A stretch of 5,745 nt of DNA from Rhodospirillaceae bacterium (GTDB lineage: Bacteria > Pseudomonadota > Alphaproteobacteria > MPNO01 > UBA2964), in assembly GCA_002724505.1 (NCBI GenBank), contig PBOV01000030.1:1-5745 (forward strand), written 5' to 3'. The notes below the pieces were generated by a model, which made no database searches, was not told the origin of the DNA, and saw nothing but the letters and a program-made list of their open reading frames with translations. Numbering within the stretch: the stretch's first letter is position 1; each line of letters starts with the position of its first letter. The position numbers were made by a program, and so were the translations under genes. Positions 5,575 to 5,745 of this stretch are shown here, piece after piece.

Positions 5575-5745
5575 TGTTGGTGGTACACATACGGATTTAG
5601 TTTTGCTGGATGTTGAAACTGGTCAAATTACTGTTGAAAAAGTATCGAGTACCCCTCGTAATCCCGCCATTGGTGTTCTCAATGGAATTAATAATTTTGT
5701 AGCTAAGGGAACACCCCCCGGTGAGATCGCATTTTTTTCTCATGG
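5540..5745 (+). CDS. Hydantoinase/5-oxoprolinase family protein, N-terminus (HyuA-like), 3' end beyond window
   Basis: Only the first 68 codons are present. They show the N-terminal signature of the hydantoinase A/5-oxoprolinase/acetone carboxylase beta family: RFRLGVDVGGTHTDLVLLD (6-24), a glycine-rich ATP-handling segment of the ASKHA-like fold. A KVSSTPRNPAIGVLNGI stretch follows, and the window closes in FFSHG, where family members read SHGTT. Members carry out ATP-dependent opening of cyclic amides such as hydantoins or 5-oxoproline, or act in ketone carboxylation, usually with a HyuB partner that would lie to the right. F is more common than H in the GGTxTD motif. The start is ATG 5540: a TAA at 5531 closes the frame upstream, and GGGAG (5524-5528) lies 11 bases away. 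The subfamily cannot be decided from this fragment. Confidence 0.88.
   Translation, partial: MSLEARFRLGVDVGGTHTDLVLLDVETGQITVEKVSSTPRNPAIGVLNGINNFVAKGTPPGEIAFFSH

Overview
The window looks like a chromosomal segment of an alphaproteobacterium. The strongest pointer is a gcrA gene: GcrA is the cell-cycle transcription factor essentially confined to Alphaproteobacteria. Base composition is moderate, with free use of TTA, ATA and AAT codons, so this is not one of the very GC-rich members of the class. An uncultivated or marine lineage would fit, but that is only a guess. All eight main genes have intact reading frames. I see no insertion sequence, tRNA, rRNA or CRISPR array, and no gene-free stretch longer than about 160 bases.

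The left half (1-3039) is one compact leftward gene string. In transcription order it holds two tandem paralogous short-chain dehydrogenases/reductases (SDR; 3039-2179 and 2149-1307), a CysQ-type 3'(2'),5'-bisphosphate nucleotidase (1310-525), and the N-terminal 176 codons of an L-threonylcarbamoyladenylate synthase of the TsaC/Sua5 family (528-1, cut by the window edge). The spacings are 29 bp, a 4-bp ATGA overlap and a 4-bp GTGA overlap, so this is very probably one operon with translational coupling. The second SDR starts at GTG 2149, not at the longer upstream ATG. The tsaC/sua5 gene starts at a GTG.

A 107-bp divergent intergenic region (3040-3146) carries three short perfect palindromes and a GANTC site. 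The right half (3147-5745) reads rightward. It holds an SRAP/YedK/HMCES-type abasic-site crosslinking protein (3147-3848), gcrA (4005-4370), a ten-helix EamA/DMT-family transporter starting at GTG 4486 (to 5430), and the start of a hydantoinase/5-oxoprolinase (HyuA-type) gene at 5540 that runs off the edge. The gaps of 109-156 bp suggest separate promoters rather than one tight operon.

The regulatory DNA is the most interesting part. The gcrA leader has a DnaA-box-like 9-mer sitting in the loop of a perfect 9-bp inverted repeat, upstream of a plausible sigma70 promoter. GANTC, the CcrM/GcrA sequence, occurs in two of the four intergenic regions. A 21-codon open reading frame with a good ribosome-binding site overlaps the start of the hydantoinase gene. 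I found no clear sign of a wholly new multi-gene system; the tandem SDR pair with shared unusual features is the best candidate for undescribed enzymology.
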